Source: Haliotis asinina
Taxonomy: Eukaryota; Mollusca; Gastropoda; Lepetellida; Haliotidae
DNA length: 64,000 nucleotides
Direction of reading: 5' to 3'
Assembly: GCF_037392515.1 (NCBI RefSeq)
Contig: NC_090282.1
Span: 34,461,054 to 34,525,053, forward strand
A model generated the notes under the pieces. It searched no databases. It was not told where the DNA came from and worked only from the letters and a program-made list of their open reading frames with translations. Numbering within the stretch: position 1 is the stretch's first letter; every line of letters starts with the position of its first letter. The position numbers were made by a program, and so were the translations under genes. Of the stretch, positions 34,066 through 46,884 are shown in pieces.

Positions 34066-37000
34066 TCACTTCCGGTCTGTCAACAGTGTCCATTGCTGAA
34101 AGAATAAAGTACTACAATTAAACTCACAGTTTGACTGTATCTGACAGGGATGAGTTCAGTGAAACTTCAGTCTAACTTGCGGAGGTTAGCTGCGTAATTG
34201 TGCAAATATTGCGCACAAGTAGGCTAGAACTTGTTTAAATACTCAACATATGTGATCGTACACGCAAACAAACCTGTCATATCTTAGCTTGCGTACAGGT
34301 GGATAGATAAAATAACTTACGCACGTTGAGATGTTCTATTTCAGGACATGAACTTGCAGTCTATCTTATCGTTTCTCATATTTAGAATGGAATATAAAAA
34401 GCAAACAATAGCATTTAAACTTAGTTTGTGTGAGGCCAGTACAAATTACTTGGTTACTCAAAGGCGATTTGGATACCCAACTGAGACGTAAACAAGCGAG
34501 TAATTAACTCAATGAGCCAAAAACGATTTCTGTAGCTCTGAACATTTGAAAATCAATTGCTTGCTGATAGTAACTTTCACGGCACTACAGAGCAGGAGTG
34601 TATGGGTGAGTTTAGATTGAGGCTAGTGTATACAGTATTCCAGTCATACGACAGCTGTAGTGTGCCGGGTCGCGATTTCGAACGGGTGTGGACACTGAGG
34701 ACAAACCTGGAAAAAAATGGTTGTGAACCTGGATTCGAACCCATAACCAGAGATTGCAATTGCGCAGTACATTTCAGCGCCTTCGACGTGTGCCAGCCAC
34801 ATTGTAGCAAAAAGTAAGTATAAAGTGAGTATCCGTCTAGTTTGTCATTCTTAACCTCGAACTACCAACCATATGACAGTGGTAAATAATCACTTTTGGA
34901 TCGGTACCCTGCTCACAATGTAGTTCCTGGTAGTTCGTCTGTATCATAGCAACCACGTAGCTTACTCACAGCAGTAATTCAGTAACCTTCAAACATTTAC
35001 TTACCCTAAGCAAATTTACTGCTCGTTGATAACATGGTTTTCACATTCAGAGACAGAAAATACTCGCCCCAAAGACTTTTACTGACATCTTGTAGAACCT
35101 TTGCACCTAGTACTGGCTAGGTGTAAATTACATATGAGTGTAAAATGGCTCATAAATGTATCTATACATATATGTCAAGTATGGGAGCAAACGCTGTCGT
35201 ATGAATGGGGTCTTGGTGGCCCGATCACTTCCTTTTATTGAAGTGACTCGGCAACGTACTTTCTAGCATTTAGTAACACAGAAATCGCTCACATTTGCAC
35301 TGGATAACGTACATCTTGGCAACAATCTAACTCCGTCACATCTCAGTAAGCTGTAAGTTTCCTCCAATCTCAACCCCTTGACTCTGTATACTCACGGAGA
35401 GCGTCATGGTAAGTGGCACTTTATCTCCAGGTCAACAAGATGAATTGCAGTAATACCAGGACGATACACCCTGTTACACCGACACTAACACAATTTATGG
35501 AAACAGCCTCCGGGGACTACCGACCATGCAGGAACTATCTTGCTGGATCTGGGCATGTCTACTTGATCTATACTTGATGCTATCAGCCCGCTGCCTGGAG
35601 TGCACGGCTCGTTCTCATCCTAAATATCTTCATGGTGTCAGTTACCAGATATACTTGTGGTTTAGTCATTAATATAACCCCCTGGATGTTTTCACTGTGC
35701 AGTTGAATATCATGAAATGAGCTTGATAAGTTGGCTTGTTGTTTATCGCCGCAATAATCCAGCTATATGACGGGGGTCGGTAAATAGTCGAGGATGGATC
35801 ACACAATCCAGTGATCTACAGCATGAGCATCGATCTACGCAATTGGGATATGATGACGTGTCAGCCATAACTGAGCCAGTGAGCCTGACCACCCGATCTC
35901 TGTAGTCGCCTCTTACGACAAGTATGGGTTACTGAAGATCCAGTCTAACCCGGATCTTGCACTTAAAAAGTACCATAGCCTAATGTAGAAAACGGGTTTT
36001 GTGTTGTTGTTGTTGCTGCTGCTGCTGTTGTTGTTTTACGCTGTCCTTATTCCAACCATGCTGTGAAGGTAATCAGGTAAATGAGACTGGCCATCCAGTC
36101 CATAATGTTTCCCCGCACACCAGTATAGGCTGCTCTGGGACTGCTCTAACCCCGTGTCTCCAGGAAATCCCATCTTTGATGGGAAAACAAAGGAAGAAAC
36201 ACATTTACCACCTACTGGGTGAAACAAAACATCTTCCTCCGAGCAGATGGAGTAGCGTAAAGGATTGAGTGCCTGCCATGCCCAGTAGTTGCCCAGGTTC
36301 GATAGTTACACGCGGTCAAAGAAAGAAACCACATAGTCATGCTATTTTTGTTGTTTGTTATTGTTTGTTTGTTTGGGGGTTTGGGGGTTTTTTTTCTTCG
36401 TTGTTTTTTATGTTTTGTTTGTTTCTTTCTTTTTTAAGGGTTTTTTTGTTTGTTTTTGTTTTTTGTTTTCTGGGTTTTTTTGCGGGGAGGGATGGTTGGT
36501 GGGGGAGAGGTCTTTTGGGTTTTTAGTTTTTGTGGGGTTTTGGGGGGATTTCGGAGGGGGGGGGGTTGTTTGTTTGTTCTTGTTTTGTATTTTTCATCAG
36601 CACCAGACACTCAGCCCACCCCCAGGGCTCAAAAGTACGATTTTAGCACTACGTTTGTGCAACACCAAGCTCATAGCGTAATATTTACTCGTAGCACAGT
36701 GAAGGGGATGTGAAACCGGGTGTGTCGTGCCCAGACTTGATTTGAGATTTCGCTTCTTATACCACCGTGTACCGGTTGACAGCAGAAAGACTTACAACAA
36801 GATTGTCTCTCAGTATCTGCATGGTGCTGGTGCTGTTCACGTAGTCCTCCCCGTCTACTTTATGCACGGTATCCATGGCGTCTTCAAATGCCTGCAACAT
36901 GGTTAGACGGTGTACCGTAGTCAAAAGCGTCCAAATAATGTTTAGATTACTATTGGAATGTGTGTGATGTATCAGGACATCGAGTGGTCCAATTATGAAA

Positions 37001-40000
37001 TGCACTGGTTGTGTGTTACAACGCAGTGAGATGTCTATATTGCTCAGTAAATATACCTGGGTACCAGTAAGTTGCCATGTGCAGCGGCTGATGTTTAAAC
37101 ACGCACGTGTTATTTAGGAATCATAAAACAATGTGTTTCAAATGGAAATAATCTGCGACTGGAATACTGCTCTACCTTTCCTGCTAACAATAGAACACGC
37201 AATTTGAATGTATGAATATATCTATATGGAACAGTGTTGCATTATGATATATCGCAACGAGATGTGGGTATCTGAGGTATAGCGGTGGATGTTAGAGTAT
37301 CGTCAGACTGTTTTTCGTTGGATTTACGGGACAGTGGGGTAGCTTAGTGGTTAAAACGTTCGCTTGCTATGCCGAAGGCCCAGGTTCCGTTCCCCACATG
37401 GGTACAATGTGTGAAGCCCATTTCTGGTGTCCCCCGCCGTGATATTTGTGGAATATTGCTAGAGCGGCGTAAAACAATACTCGCCCAACTCATTCATTGG
37501 ACTGAATCCCAGGTTAACACAGGCTGTCACTGCTATGAAATCCTGCACAGGTTATGTTTAAGTGTTTACCAGCTTAGCTATCCTGCACGCCTCCTCCTGT
37601 TCGTGCATCTCAAACTTGAGGACTGAGTAGTTGAGAGCCAGTTCTAGCCTCACTGGATGACACGGCCGCAGCACTCCTATCACCCTCCTCATGGCCTCCG
37701 TGTACGTGGCATCGGCGTTCTCTAGGGAATCTTAAAAGCAAAGCATTGACTATGGTCTGAAAATCTTCAAACAGAGCAAAACGTCATAATGCTGACTAAT
37801 TCCAGGTCAGTACTCAATGATAATTGCAACAATTTATTTATTGTTTATAAAAATATAATTAATCTAATTTTTACTTCAGGGTAATACCTCTTGTCGAGTC
37901 TGAGTGAAAGATCTGAATTTAATATAGTCAGTTTGATTATATCATATGGATATGATCATCCGTAGCCATTTCACACATACTGCATATGGTGATGACAAGG
38001 AAGCATTTCAGCAAGAATGTAATAGTGTTTAAGGTCGTGTCTGGTTAAATATGGGGGGCGACTGGGGGGTGGCTGAACAATAAACCCATCCAGTTGTTAA
38101 CAAAGACATACAAAATAAAAATCAATGTGTTTCTTTGTGAGATGCCGGATTATGTACTTGTTTGTTGTCTAACGTAATGCTCAGTGATATTTCGCCAACA
38201 AACAGCTGCTTAAAACAATCTCGGCCATGCAATCCTGTGATAGTGGTATAATGAGCATGGATCAACACTATAGGGATACGATGACACGCAGTCATCTGAA
38301 GCAACCAGCCTTGCTATTGTTGACCGTATATTGTTAACCCAGCATATGCTGGATGACGTCTACAGAAAGTGCTTGAGATTGGTGCAGCGTCGATCTGAAT
38401 ATTACTCCAGCATTAACATGTCGTGTCAGATGGAGAAAGCCTTGTGTGTATTTCAAGATATAAAAGTGATCTATTACTACCATACATAAAATCGCATTTG
38501 AAACTCAAAGATTATTTCAGTCATGGTGTGTCTGGTAGCATATGATCAATCATCAGTCGCACTATGTAATCCTGCATATCCGTATCTCAAATATATAGTG
38601 AACATCTATTCATTCTGTTAGCCGGGTAACATAGGTTTATTGTTTAGAATCCTTACTGGCCAATACTAAATGGTGATGAACAACTCAGCTTTACCTAACT
38701 TATTTAACAAACCTTGCTTAGCTTCATCTGTCTGCACTTCCGCTTTGTACCGGAAGTAGTCACCTTTAAGCTTCAGAAGGAGAATTTCATTGGCATGGTC
38801 TTTCGTCTTGGGAAGAAGATGCTTGTTTATCAATTCCTGGACCAAATAGATAATACTGAAATAGACTGATGACAAAGTTCACCTACAAGGTTGCGGACTG
38901 CACTGGTCTTGTTTACCTATTTAAGGACCTCGAGTCTGTGTTCATGTAAAGTTCAGCATCTGATAGGTTTTTGTTCGGCTAGCATTTGTCATTTCATTTC
39001 GTTTCACGTTTTGTTTCTTTTTCCTTGGTAACCATCGGGTGGCATTTGCTTTCATCTGTAAATAATCCTAACCTTTTGAACATCGAGACAACTGTATCTA
39101 TAGTCACCACGTTAAATGACAATGACGTCCAATGATAAAGGAAAGATAAAATGTTTGAACACGTGTGAAGCGTATAACAAGTCGCATGAATGGTCTTGGC
39201 TATAGTTACTATTCCAAATGCATCGCGTGCTATGATAGTGCATCTAATTAGATAATTTGCTATTTATAATCCTCAGACAACAGCATGACACCTAAGCCAG
39301 TTGAACTGTGTCACAGTGGCACAGCTCAAAGGTAGTCCCCGTTTCCTTATACCTCATGAACTAGCTGGATCCATTGTTTCTTTGTTCTAGTTTAAAAGCT
39401 CTGTGTTCAAGACCAACCAAAATCAATAGGTTCCAATATGTAGCCATAACCGGAGGATTCCTATATTTACCCATCAAAGAGTTAAAGAAATGTTAATCTC
39501 GTAATTATGTGTCTCTTTATACCGGGGTTTTCACCTCATGTATACATCAGTTTGACGTCGTTGTTTGTTGAGATGAGTTCATTGATAATCATTAAAGGTA
39601 TTTGGATGAAAATACAAATGCGGTTCAACTCGATGTTAGAGGGAATGGGCACAATTAATATTGCTGAGGGCCATAGAGTCAAAACTGGACCGTAGGTATC
39701 CCTACGTTTTGTTCACACGAGTCTAGACTGGACCTAGGTAATATATTATTGAGTGGGTTGTGACTCGTTTCCCCACTGGTAAATTTATAATTGTACGAAC
39801 ATCACTTCGAACAAATGATTTTCTTAAAATGCTTACCAACATCTGTGTGCAGATGTCCAACAGTTCTGTTGCTATGGTGTTCTGGTAGTCATGCATGACA
39901 GCCGCCTCCTCTCTCGAACCACTGCCCTCCCATTCGTTCACACTCCTCCACGATGCCCGACGTTCCCCTACAGCGTTCTTGTAGGCCACAGAGATGTGGT

Positions 40001-40136
40001 GAAGGAGTAAGGGGTCAATGAAGCTTCCGGAATGGTTCTCCACAAGGTCATTTATGAACCTGACCATGTCGTCGTACCTCTCTGCTCGGTCGGCTAGTCG
40101 GACCTTAAGAAGCAACTGCATTCCTTCTTCAGACAT
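34066..40136 (-). CDS. 14-3-3 protein, divergent copy B (five coding exons, 236 aa)
   Basis: Exons in transcription order: 40136-39837, 38836-38713, 37730-37570, 36891-36796, 34095-34066. All introns are GT-AG, with phases 0,1,0,0. I chose ATG 40136 ('MSEEGM') because it puts 'AERYDDM' at the usual distance. In-frame ATGs also occur at 40142 and 40175. Groove residues K53, R60, R129, Y130, N175 and E182 are kept (zeta K49, R56, R127, Y128, N173, E180). The usual 'NFSVFYYEI' is 'NYSVLKFEM', '[11 protein letters not shown]' is 'KGDYFRYKAEV', and the tail after 'ILRDNLV' is QWTLLTDRK, without an acidic end. The 9-residue last exon (30 bp) is placed from its acceptor (TTTCAG|CAATGG) and its matching phase. 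The first coding part is one exon, as in copy A and unlike C and D. The last intron (2.7 kb) holds SINEs and T/G-rich DNA. Confidence 0.88.
34557..34806 (-). mobile_element. tRNA-like SINE, other family
   Basis: The minus strand starts 'gtggctggcacacgtcgaag' and has 'ttatgggttcgaatccagg' about 50 bp later, that is A- and B-box-like sequence, followed by a body with no clear similarity to families 1 and 2. The stems do not pair well enough for a functional tRNA. Confidence 0.5.
35738..35960 (-). mobile_element. SINE family 2 in last intron of 14-3-3 copy B
   Basis: 'cgccgcaataatccagctat', 'cacacaatccagtgatctac', 'gcctgaccacccgatctctg' and 'cagtctaacccggatctt'. It is nearly complete. Confidence 0.87.
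36001..36035 (+). repeat. (TTG/CTG)n trinucleotide tract
   Basis: Mixed 'gttgttgttgctgctgctgc' run, with no coding meaning. Confidence 0.85.
36341..36590 (+). repeat. T/G-only low-complexity tract
   Basis: About 250 bp composed almost entirely of T and G ('gtttgtttgtttgggggttt', 'ggaggggggggggttg'). On the minus (transcribed) strand this is an A/C-rich intron stretch. The plus-strand Phe/Gly frames are artefacts. Confidence 0.85.
37331..37497 (+). mobile_element. SINE family 1, full length, in intron of 14-3-3 copy B
   Basis: It starts 'acagtggggtagcttagtgg', has the B-box region 'cccaggttccgttcccca', then 'tgtgaagcccatttctggtg', and ends 'ggaatattgctagagcggcg' plus 'taaaac'. It is the best preserved family 1 copy here and defines the head-body-tail order. 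Confidence 0.9.
38155..38300 (-). mobile_element. degraded SINE family 2 in intron of 14-3-3 copy B
   Basis: 'acgtaatgctcagtgatatt', 'atgcaatcctgtgatagtgg', 'gggatacgatgacacgcagt'. Homology is clear only in parts. Confidence 0.55.
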
Positions 40137-40142
40137 TTTCAT

Positions 40143-41067
40143 GTATTGGATTCGACAAGTTAGAAGTCCGATCAAGTGTCTCGTATTGATTACTGAAGAT
40201 GTCGAGTAAGTGTGGTTCGTCTCAAAGCCTCATTGTAGAAGAAACTAGGGGAATACTTTCAGAAAAGCGTTCAGTTACAAGTAAAGACTAGATGTGGATG
40301 GGAGTGACAAGTGTTTGTGGATGATCAGCTTCTTTGATGTGCAGTTCGTTTCGGTATAGCCACCTACTTGCAGTTGTTCGAAATACCGCCTGTCGGGCGC
40401 CCAGCGCCGCTTGGTATTGTATCGGGTCGGCAGTTATAAATATTTGCAGGCCCTTGTGAACTTCGGTAAATTATTTGTCTTTTTACAACTGGAATCTTTT
40501 CCTTTTTTTATGCGTTACTAACGTTCAGGAATCATCCATGATCCTTCATGTTACGATAACTTCCTTCGCTTCCTGGTTTTTCAGCACTAAGCACGAGTCT
40601 TTAATAAATAGAAACGTCTCTCTGCATCATAGGATTAATTAATAAATTTTATTTGAGCCTAACAAAATAGGTCTGCAGATTTCATTCAGGGCCTGTAGAC
40701 TTCCGTGTAATATAACATTATGTTATGTTTGACAATTTTCTAAATGGCAAGTGTGTAAAAATGTAATCAAATGTTTACTTACTGACCACTGTGACCAACA
40801 TATGCCAATTCATGTAGCGTAGACCAACAACCAGAACTTGTATCGTATGTGTAATAAGTAGTAGCTCAAGGTCTGAACTGCCAAAATTGGTTGGTTGCTT
40901 TTGGGTTCTGTTGTTTTGTTGTTGCTGTTTGTTTTTGCTTGTTGTAGGTTACTTTTTCGGTGTTTTTTATCATAGATATCATAGATATGTTTGGTCTCTG
41001 GTATACACCTACATTAAATGGTTGTCATTTTTGCTGTGAAAATAAACACTCACTCACTAACCCTAAA
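40143..41067. other. upstream region of 14-3-3 copy B
   Basis: Presumed promoter side of copy B. There is a GC-rich patch 'gtcgggcgcccagcgccgc' near 40392. No TATA box is assignable. Confidence 0.35.
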
Positions 41068-41207
41068 CATTTTTCTTGCAGCTCTGGGGCCCGTTTCACA
41101 AAGCTCTCGTAAGTTTCCTCGTAGCATCCCTACCTCTTAAACTGTTACATAGGCGGTATCAGTGTTACGACAAAAGTGAAACGGGTCCAAGAGTTGCAAG
41201 AAAAATG
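41068..41207. mobile_element. foldback / MITE-like element with ~45 bp inverted arms
   Basis: The left arm begins 'catttttcttgcagctctgg' and the right arm ends with its near complement 'gagttgcaagaaaaatg'. The arms include 'ggcccgtttcac' against 'gtgaaacgggtcc'. The loop is about 50 bp. No coding capacity. Confidence 0.75.
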
Positions 41208-42507
41208 GTTATTACGTCTCGAAAACCCTCAAGAGACTTAACGCATCTGGAAGTCAGGTCCAGTGACTACTCGATTCTCGTGATATTCCAGTTGTAGCGT
41301 TCATAATATAAATCACTTATTTGTCTGGTCGAGATTCGATTATCTACAGGTCGTCCTCATATAAATATAGTATTAATAAGCAAGTAACTTTCAAACAATT
41401 TAGCACCGTTTTCGGGGATGAATAAATTCCAGAAATTAACTCGTTTCTTGAGACGACCCCCTTGTCTACATCGCTACACATCGTTGTGTGCATGCATTAG
41501 GTTGTATGAACTATCGATCTGTTTCTTAATGTTTAAGTATAACAAGAACCAATATCATTAGTGGCCTTCGCAAAGCTGTCGGTTGTTCCTTTGAAATATA
41601 AAAACGAAAGTTTTCTGAGACAGTTTCTGTTTATCACGCTGTCTTATGTTGCTGACCAACAGTTCTCAAGGTAGACTAATTTCGGGCTGCAGAGACTGCA
41701 AAAGGGGAAAATGCATTCCGTATATAAGCCTTCCCATCTAGCTGGGGTTGACAACGCTCGATCGATAACGTTACAGCATGAACCTTGACGCGCCTAGCAT
41801 GCAGTTTATGTATTATACCTGTAGGCAAAATCTGTGGATCTGCATTACCTCAAAAAACGACCAGTATAACCACAAAAGCATACTGTTTTTTCACGCTTTG
41901 GATCTACAGCACCATGTTAAACTTGCCACTCGCCTTTGTCCGTCACAATGCCAAAATTGATCAAGTCAATTTGAGTGGGTGTTCGAACACATCAAGCAGT
42001 TGTCTTGCTACTCAGTTAGCTCTGTAAATTGTCAGACCTGAACCAACAACCGACTAATATGGGCATCACGGATTCACAAGAAGTGTAGTTTTTCGGGTTC
42101 AAATTCTTCCACCGGAGATTACTTTCACAAACAATGCTCATGTGGGTTATTATACCAGGCACTTATTCTTAACGTGTTAAGAATGGGCTTCATGTGTTCG
42201 TAGATGGTCAGGTCTTTAATGTGAGGATATTAATCTATATTCATCCACAACGGTACGGCTAAAACACGGCTTGAAGTGTTTTTCTGGCCATATATTTTTT
42301 ACTGATACGGGATCAACTGATAATATCAAGCTGATCAACCCTTTCCGTGTGATTACGCCAGATGGGCCTCACCACATAAATGTACTTTGCATGCTGTTTG
42401 GAAGTTCACTCCAGGCCAGTCAGTGATCTAAACAATGGCAGCTAAGCAAGTATGTTGAATGTTTGCATTATCTCAACTCCATTCTCGGGAGACATGTTTG
42501 TACTTAC
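41208..42507. other. no recognisable gene
   Basis: Overlapping short plus-strand frames near 41780-42030 are unsupported. No repeat family was recognised. Confidence 0.4.
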
Positions 42508-42660
42508 AGGGGACTAACGCAATCGGATGACCAGGCTCCCTGACGTGGTGGACATGTCATATAATTGTGTGGATTGATGCTCATGACGTTTATCACTGGA
42601 TTGTCTGGTAAAGGTTTATTATTAACAGACAGCCCACACATAGCTGGAACGTCGACGAGT
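42508..42660 (+). mobile_element. SINE family 2, partial
   Basis: 'ggggactaacgcaatcggat', 'tatcactggattgtctggta' and 'cccacacatagctggaacgt'. Confidence 0.7.
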
Positions 42661-43216
42661 GTAACCGTTAACAAAAGAAAAACTTTGCCGGTGTAAATTG
42701 TATAACCATTCAGGAAATGTCCATAGTTTAAGAGAGGTGTAAGCGAGAAGAAAAAGGGATTTCTATTAATACTATTTCACATGGCAAAGAGAATTTAGCT
42801 TTGGTGAGCAAACATGTCAGCATGCATGGTAGTTCAACTAATATCAACCTGTACCACTTTGAACAAATCTGCTCAGCAAAGACGTTTCCGGACATGCCAA
42901 ATGATCAATTTCTTTGTATCTTTGCTCCAAGAGAACTAAAATCCAGCTCTCAGTACGAAGAGATAAAGTTGACAATGGAGTTACCATTACCCTCGTGTAA
43001 GGCGTGCGACTCTTCCAGATTCCTTCCGGGGGCATTTGATCAGTGTTTCATGTTAAAATATCCTGACAAGCTTGGGGCTTTTGAGTAATATATAAGCATG
43101 CTGTGTTGTGTATGTGCTCGTTTCCATTAGCGTATTCTCCGAATCAGTATTCCCGCAATTAGCATAATTGACTATTTTGCGCATAGAGGCTTAACCTAAA
43201 TGTTTAATTTGATTTT
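42661..43216. other. spacer with an unassigned 95-codon frame
   Basis: A plus-strand frame at 42801-43088 and an overlapping minus-strand frame share no similarity with families I know. I cannot tell whether it is repeat-derived or chance. Confidence 0.3.
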
Positions 43217-43573
43217 AGGGGTTCAAAAATCCAATCGCCCGACGCCCGGGACAAGTCAGTTTTTTTTTCTTTAGCGCTACTACATAATTTCTGCTTACGG
43301 TTTTTAACTACAAATACCCTTGGGTTACATCTCATGTCTGCTCAAAGTGTAGTCATTACATTTCGAAAGATAATAGAGTAACTGGTTTTTGTTTTTTGTC
43401 ACTTCTCAATGAGCACTAAATATTAACATCAAATACCATGTTGATTTATTCTTTCATAATTACAAGATCATTATTGTCATAAAAATCAGGGCAAGTGGAA
43501 AATTAGTCAGGACAAGTTTCTAAAAGTCACTTGCCATGTGGAGAGCGGCTTTTAAAAAACTTTTTGAACCCCT
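43217..43573. mobile_element. MITE-like DNA element with perfect 13-bp TIRs
   Basis: The left terminus 'aggggttcaaaaa' (43217-43229) and right terminus 'tttttgaacccct' (43561-43573) are exact inverse complements. The interior is AT-rich and non-coding, with 'cgcccgggacaagtcagt' near the left and 'gtcaggacaagtttctaaaa' near the right. A target duplication is not certain. The superfamily is unresolved. Confidence 0.75.
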
Positions 43574-43853
43574 GTTTTTCAGTAAATTAAAAATGGGCAA
43601 CGCTCATACCTTTAGAGATTTAACCATTTGCATTTTTAACGTTATGTAGAAAAACAAATGCCTCAGTCATGAATAATGAATTACTATTGATGGGCAATGT
43701 GTAAGTACTTATCAGTTCCTATTCCATTGCCGTTGTAAACCTATCACAGAATTGTTCATAATATGAATTACAAAACTTCCATCAAGATCATTTATCTATG
43801 GATTCACTTGCATGCTCTTACCTAATTTCTGGCAGAAACCTTGAGATGACATG

Positions 43854-43985
43854 TTCAGGGATGGCAATGGGTGAAAGTGATTTCTGCTGAATGTCAGCCT
43901 GGGGTCTGCAGGCCACAAGCCCCCAATTGATTTGCATTTAAATGTGCAGATTTCCGCAGATTTGCAGAAAATTGCCATCCCTGAA
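43854..43985. mobile_element. short MITE with perfect 15-bp TIRs
   Basis: 'ttcagggatggcaat' at 43854-43868 and its exact inverse complement 'attgccatccctgaa' at 43971-43985 bound a 132 bp element with no coding capacity. Confidence 0.75.
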
Positions 43986-44538
43986 TGTATTTGTAGAAAT
44001 GTTAACCTGTGATATTACAGTGTCTAATCAGAAAACAATGTCCACTTGAACTGTTCAGCATAAACAATGTTGGAAAGTATAATTCCTTCATTTGGATGAA
44101 TCAGTCAAAATGTATTGAACTATGCACTCTTCATGCAAACAGCTTAAATTAGTTATAACTGTAATCCCACCATTTATCCATCAATAGCAGAAAGTTATCA
44201 CAATCTTCACATGTTTACTTAAATCCACATTTCAAAGGCAACAAAATACAAATCTTAGTTCTCAGGCAATGCCAAATTATTCAAACACTCACACACAGTA
44301 TCACAATTCTGTTTAGAATTCCAGTTATGAATGAACAAAGATATGCATATGAAATCAACACATTTTACTACACCAATATTTCCAGTGGCCGTGGACATGT
44401 TCAAACAGTGATTAGACACTGTAGACTGAACTGTGGCGTACAGGTTGTCAGAGCTGCACCATCATGTTATCACTACGGTAATACCTGGATCAACAATTGA
44501 GCTGCTTGGGCACAAAGTCATATCTCAGGAACCTAAGA

Positions 44539-46884
44539 TTTATTCAGTTTATTTGATGTGAATATTACTCAAACTTAACTGACAGCCATGCACAACACTG
44601 ATGTACGGCAATTATTACAACTTTTGTTTTGCAAGGGGAAAAAAAACAAGACAAATGAAACTTTATGGTGAGGTGAAACAGTATTATGCATCTTTATCAA
44701 GCAAAGGATAGATGAAACATTAATACTCGCAAAAAATAAAAATAAAAAAAAAAATATTGGGTACATGCCAATGCTTTATCCAAACAGTATAACCCGTATC
44801 AGCATTATTGAGTACCCCTCTCTCAAAACTTCACTACTCCAGCATACAGCATCTTAATAAAGTCTTAAATTGATCTGCTAGTCACTTTCCAGTTATGACA
44901 AAGCTTCTGATTTGACAACAGTTATCCACATAAAGTCAACAATGGGCAACAGCAATGACACACTGACTACACAGGATAATAACAATCCAAGCAAAGCCAT
45001 TTTAGCTGTGATGTCATGAAAATATCTTTGGTTGTACCCAAGACGATAGTTCCCCAGCAGATGACAGGCTTTAGCGTTAGCTGAATTTCAGTCCTACATT
45101 TGGGTGGCAACACAAGCATTCATTCATCTCATGGCTAGGACATAGTAACAAGTGAAGTGCACACAGCAACATCAAGGCCTGGTTTGTTGGACATTGTTAT
45201 CGAGGATCTGGCCACAAACTAGAAAAGGGAATTAAAAATGTTTGGTCCTTACTAACTTGTTTCTGTGCAACAAAGAAAAATTTAGAGTTTTCATGACAAC
45301 CTTGACTGAAAACTGATGAACAGCGGTCTTGTCTGATCTCACCAGAAGGGGCATACTGTGTGGATCCAAACACATATTGCTTTATATGCCAGCAGTCATA
45401 GATTGGAGGGTACAAAATAACAGAGATGTCAAAGCACATGTAGCAAACACATTTACCACACAATCAAAATTCACAAGGCAACAGCTTCACCTGCCTTTCC
45501 TGGCATTAAAATGAAACGAGACGGGGAAAAGTATAAAAAATTCTGATCACTACACTTCTGTGACATCTCTGACAGATCGAAACAAAATGACTTCATCAGA
45601 AAAGAACAGTTGGTAAACAACTTCACTGATTGGTAGATCATAATACCCAACCACTAAAGAAAATAAGTAGATTCTGCCAATAATGTTCACAAAAGAAGGC
45701 GCTGCAGTCTGCATAATAACTGACATCATACTTGTAAGTATTACATACATACATGCAATGAATATGTATATCTATGTTATGTACGGCTAATAGTGTACTT
45801 TTGGTAAAGCATGCTTCTGTTTAGACAAGTATTTTGAATTTCTATCTAATTTCCAAACTGACCCTATGTTCAAAAATGTTTAACACATGTTTGTCCGATT
45901 TCCAATTTATTATTATTTAAGTGCCACAATAATATCAATAATGATAGATTAACAAGAGCAGCTTGCATACTTGGAAAGATAGACGATGCATCAACACCAC
46001 AAGAAGATCTGAGATTACAGGGGAAACTACTATGTACTTACGCCAGTAGTGGATAACTACGATAGACTAGAATCAGTAAAGGATTACAAACATACACAAT
46101 AACATATAAAAACACTTTTTCTGTTAGTTCCAATCCAAAACTCAGGTGACCATTTTATCAACAGCTCTAGCAACACAAAGGAAAATAAGGAGAAAGTGAA
46201 CAAGTTGCCCAGTTCAAACTTGGAAATACAGATTACATACATTAATGAATAATTTCTGGGCTATCTTCATCATCTCTATCATCATCATCAATGCAATCTG
46301 ACCATGTTCTACCTGTCAGCTGCAATGTTGTACTAATTATTGTAGATAAGTATGTATGTAAGTATGTATGCAAGGCTGAGTGAAGACTGTAGGATCAGTA
46401 ATGACTGATGACGATGGATTCACATCAAGAATAGACACATGAGATGTAGCGCTGCAGAGATATATAAAAAAAAAAATTAAAAAAAAAAAAAAAATCCACA
46501 TCAGATACAACTTTCGTTTCCATTTTCTGTTTCACAAAGCCTGGGCACAGTAAATCATTTCACCTCAAGTTTATCTCAATTGAACCATGACATATTCTTA
46601 GTTATCAGCGTACATGGAAATAAATGACATTGAGCTTGACTGTCTGCTGTATAAAAGTGACCAACGCAATGATCAACGAATCAATCCTAAATGGCGATGG
46701 ATCCTGCAGTGCCTGAGATGGCAAACCAACGACTGTCTATCTGTCTGCATGTCTTGTCTCAATGTCCATCAGAGTATGTGCGCTGCAGTCACCACTACCT
46801 CCCCCTCCCAGCCACCTTCCCTCCCTCTTGCCACTGGCAGCAGCAGCTGCAGACGGCCAACAAAGCTAGGCTGGATCTGTCTCA
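44539..46884 (-). other. probable 3' UTR / downstream region of 14-3-3 copy A
   Basis: About 2.3 kb below the copy A stop codon is free of recognised SINEs, unlike the flanks. Minus-strand AATAAA motifs occur at 44539-44544, 44548-44553 and 45906-45911. A long 3' UTR is plausible for a 14-3-3 zeta-type gene, but the true end is unknown. Confidence 0.35.

Noticed and set aside
36269-36713. Phe/Val/Gly-rich frames resembling membrane proteins
   Set aside because: They arise from a T/G-only low-complexity stretch in an intron.
42801-43088. 95-codon plus-strand frame in the spacer between copies A and B
   Set aside because: No recognised family, and an overlapping minus-strand frame is equally open. 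Left unassigned.
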